Shown: one piece after another, positions 6,339 through 7,758 of the stretch
Layout: each line of letters starts with the position of its first letter
How positions within the stretch are numbered: position 1 is the first letter of the stretch
Made by a program: the position numbers and the translations under genes
The notes under the pieces: model-generated
Databases searched by the model: none
What the model saw: only the letters and a program-made list of their open reading frames with translations
What the model was told of the DNA's origin: nothing
Source: Nitrospinota bacterium
Lineage (GTDB): Bacteria > Nitrospinota_A > JADGAW01
NCBI GenBank assembly: GCA_015231815.1
Contig: JADGAW010000097.1
Coordinates: forward strand, 1 to 7,758
DNA: 7,758 nt
Direction of reading: 5' to 3'

Positions 6339-7484
6339 ATGGAATATAGAAGGTTTGGAAAGACAGAAAAAGAAATCTCAGTAATAACTCTGGGGGGAAT
6401 GCGATTTCCACATGGTTGGGATGAACCACGAGAAGAATTGCCGAAGGATTCCATCGACAATTGTATTGAAATTACCCAAAAAGCTTTTGACGTTGGTATT
6501 AATCATGTTGAATCTGCCTGGGGGTACGTGAAAAGTGAACATCTTTTTGGAGAGGTTTTATCAAGACTTGATAAGAAACGTTCAGAATATTATTTCATGA
6601 CCAAAGGAACAGCAGAAGATGAAGAGGGGATGATTCAAAAAGTTAAACTTCAACTACAACACCTGAAAATGGAGTATGTTGATTTCTACGGGTTTCATGG
6701 CATTAACACCCACGAAATTTTGAGCAATGTTGTTAAAAAAGGAGGTGCTTTAGATGGACTTCTAAGACTTAAGAAGGATGGACTCATTAAACATATCGGT
6801 TTTTCCACTCATGGCCCCTTAAACGTCATAATGGATTCGGTTAATACCGGACTCTTTGAGTTTGTCAACCTGCATTATTACTACTTTTATCAAAGAAATT
6901 ACCCTGTGGTAGCTCTGGCAAAGCATAAGGATTTGGGTGTTTTTATTATTTCTCCCAATGATAAAGGCGGGCAACTATGGAATGCTTCGGAAAAGGTCAA
7001 AAACACATGCAAACCATTAACACCAATTCAGTTTAATGCTCGATTTTGCCTGAGCCACCCCGAAATAGCAACTATGAGTTTTGGAATTAATGAGCTGTCT
7101 CAATTTAAGGAATCATTAGGGGTTTTAAATAATGGTATTTACTTCTCTCCGGAGGATAGGGAAATAATGGTGTCAATGGACAAGATGGTCAGTAATATTG
7201 GAGAAAACTACTGTACCTATTGCTCTGAGTGCCTTCCTTGTCCAGAAAAAATCAATATTCCAGAAATTCTTCGATTTCGCAATATGGCTGTTGGCTATGA
7301 CATGATTAACTTCGGAAGGTATCGCTACAATATGTTTGAACCAGATGGTCACTGGTTTCCCGGTAATTTTGGCAATAAATGTACTGACTGCAATGATTGC
7401 CTTTCCCGGTGTCCTCTACAGTTAAAAATCCCCAGCCTATTGCGGGGAACTCATTCTCTCCTTTACCGGGAAAAGACACCTTAA
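6339..7484 (+). CDS. Aldo/keto reductase with C-terminal 2x[4Fe-4S] ferredoxin domain
   Basis: A 381-residue cytoplasmic protein of the COG1453 type. The AKR barrel covers about 1-275: it opens MEYRRFGKTEKEISVITLGG, and the tetrad positions are E58 (in HVESAWGY; Asp in classical AKRs), Y63, K89 (in FMTKG) and H120 (in DFYGFH). As I recall, Glu is common in this subfamily. The ferredoxin-like tail has two motifs: C292-X2-C295-X2-C298-X2-C301-P and C348-X2-C351-X2-C354-X3-C358-P, fitting two [4Fe-4S] clusters with the fourth Cys swapped between motifs. The subfamily probably links a two-electron carbonyl or related redox step to Fe-S electron transfer; the substrate is unknown. It lies 46 nt after the VTT gene in the same direction, so it is likely an operon member or has its own weak promoter. 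No Shine-Dalgarno is clear. No terminator is recognised in 7485-7572. Confidence 0.9.
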   Translation: MEYRRFGKTEKEISVITLGGMRFPHGWDEPREELPKDSIDNCIEITQKAFDVGINHVESAWGYVKSEHLFGEVLSRLDKKRSEYYFMTKGTAEDEEGMIQKVKLQLQHLKMEYVDFYGFHGINTHEILSNVVKKGGALDGLLRLKKDGLIKHIGFSTHGPLNVIMDSVNTGLFEFVNLHYYYFYQRNYPVVALAKHKDLGVFIISPNDKGGQLWNASEKVKNTCKPLTPIQFNARFCLSHPEIATMSFGINELSQFKESLGVLNNGIYFSPEDREIMVSMDKMVSNIGENYCTYCSECLPCPEKINIPEILRFRNMAVGYDMINFGRYRYNMFEPDGHWFPGNFGNKCTDCNDCLSRCPLQLKIPSLLRGTHSLLYREKTP

Positions 7485-7638
7485 ACTAATTTTTTATAAC
7501 TTTCCAATTTATTTAAAGCACTTGGCTACCGTAATGAGGAATACGCATTATTAAAAAACTCTTTAAGTTGGACTGAAAAATAGAGATAAAAACCCATTCA
7601 CTCTTGAAACCAATGATGGACAAGCTTTGAACGGATTT

Positions 7639-7686
7639 TCAACTGAACAGCGACTTCACCAAGAGGTGAAAGTGCTGTTCAGTTGA
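7639..7686. other. Strong hairpin at the centre of the right-hand repeat
   Basis: A 22-nt left side (7639-7660) and a 22-nt right side (7665-7686) pair around the loop AAGA (7661-7664). At least 19 of 22 positions are complementary ungapped: TCAACTGAACAGC pairs perfectly with GCTGTTCAGTTGA, and TCACC with GGTGA. There is no following T-run, so it is not a classical intrinsic terminator on the + strand, although it could stall or protect transcript from the reductase gene. Confidence 0.8.
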
Positions 7687-7687
7687 C

Positions 7688-7723
7688 CTCGGAAAAAACG
7701 GCGGACTCAAAGCCGTTTCTGAG
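7688..7723. other. Second hairpin nested in arm B of the repeat
   Basis: AAACGGC (7696-7702) pairs with GCCGTTT (7712-7718) around a 9-nt loop. An outer CTCGG (7688-7692) pairs with CTGAG (7719-7723) with one G-U pair, leaving AAA bulged. It accounts for most of the 42-nt insertion that separates this arm from the left-edge copy. Confidence 0.65.
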
Positions 7724-7758
7724 AATGAGTTCAAAGCTTGTCCCATCAATTAGATCGG

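Larger units (their letters stand above)
7573..7758. repeat. Large palindromic repeat, two facing arms, cut by the window end
   Basis: Arm A (7573-7648) is the inverse of the left-edge copy 1-77, exact over 7622-7648. Arm B starts at 7677 in the same orientation as the left copy: GTTCAGTTGA (7677-7686), a 42-nt insertion (7687-7728), then a match to left-copy positions 17-40 from 7729. Thus the two arms face each other around 7649-7676. In the left copy the insertion is replaced by the six bases 11-16. Arm B weakens near 7750 and runs off the window. This locus is the template for reading 1-77 as half an element and 3525-3605 as a reduced one. Confidence 0.8.

Noticed and set aside
7485..7572. 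Intrinsic terminator after the reductase gene
   Set aside because: There are T-runs but no preceding GC-rich stem; the only strong hairpins are inside the repeat from 7639 and lack a T-tract.
1..7648. A 7.6-kb transposon bounded by the 27-bp perfect inverted repeats at 1-27 and 7622-7648
   Set aside because: No transposase or integrase lies inside, the cargo is ordinary chromosomal genes, a third related copy sits in the middle, and the right copy is itself part of a local two-arm palindrome. Dispersed repeats explain it better.

Overview
The window is AT-rich by eye and gene-dense, with all recognised genes on the + strand. It holds six protein-coding genes, no tRNA, rRNA or CRISPR array, and no transposase. 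It looks like chromosome from a Gram-negative-type bacterium: it has an E. coli-like RecC, a secreted protein with a classical signal peptide and several iron-sulfur enzymes. I cannot name the lineage.

Region 1 (1-128) is one half of a palindromic repeat followed by a short leader. Region 2 (129-3524) is a tight pair: a 57-residue Pmp3/YqaE-type membrane protein, too short for a typical ORF cut-off, and, 6 nt later, a full-length recC (exodeoxyribonuclease V gamma subunit). recB and recD are not in the window. Region 3 (3525-3768) starts with an 81-bp fold-back repeat that abuts the recC stop codon, followed by a probable promoter region.

Region 4 (3769-7484) looks like a four-gene operon. 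It encodes an ArsS-type radical SAM/Cys-rich protein (proposed arsenosugar-forming enzyme), a secreted DUF547 protein, a TVP38/TMEM64 (VTT) membrane protein whose start overlaps the DUF547 end, and a dicluster-ferredoxin aldo/keto reductase 46 nt further on. ArsS, DUF547 and TVP38 genes are often neighbours, so the first three probably form one functional unit, perhaps handling an organoarsenical or related metabolite. No arsenite methyltransferase (arsM) is present. Whether the reductase belongs to that pathway is open.

Region 5 (7485-7758) holds the largest copy of the repeat family: two arms facing each other around a strong hairpin, with a second hairpin nested in one arm, running off the window end. 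The same family therefore occupies each of the three longer intergenic stretches (left edge, middle, right edge).

The points most worth a second look are this palindromic repeat family, substitutions in RecC at positions that read Chi in E. coli, and a DUF547 protein that has lost the family's conserved Glu-His, His and Cys residues.
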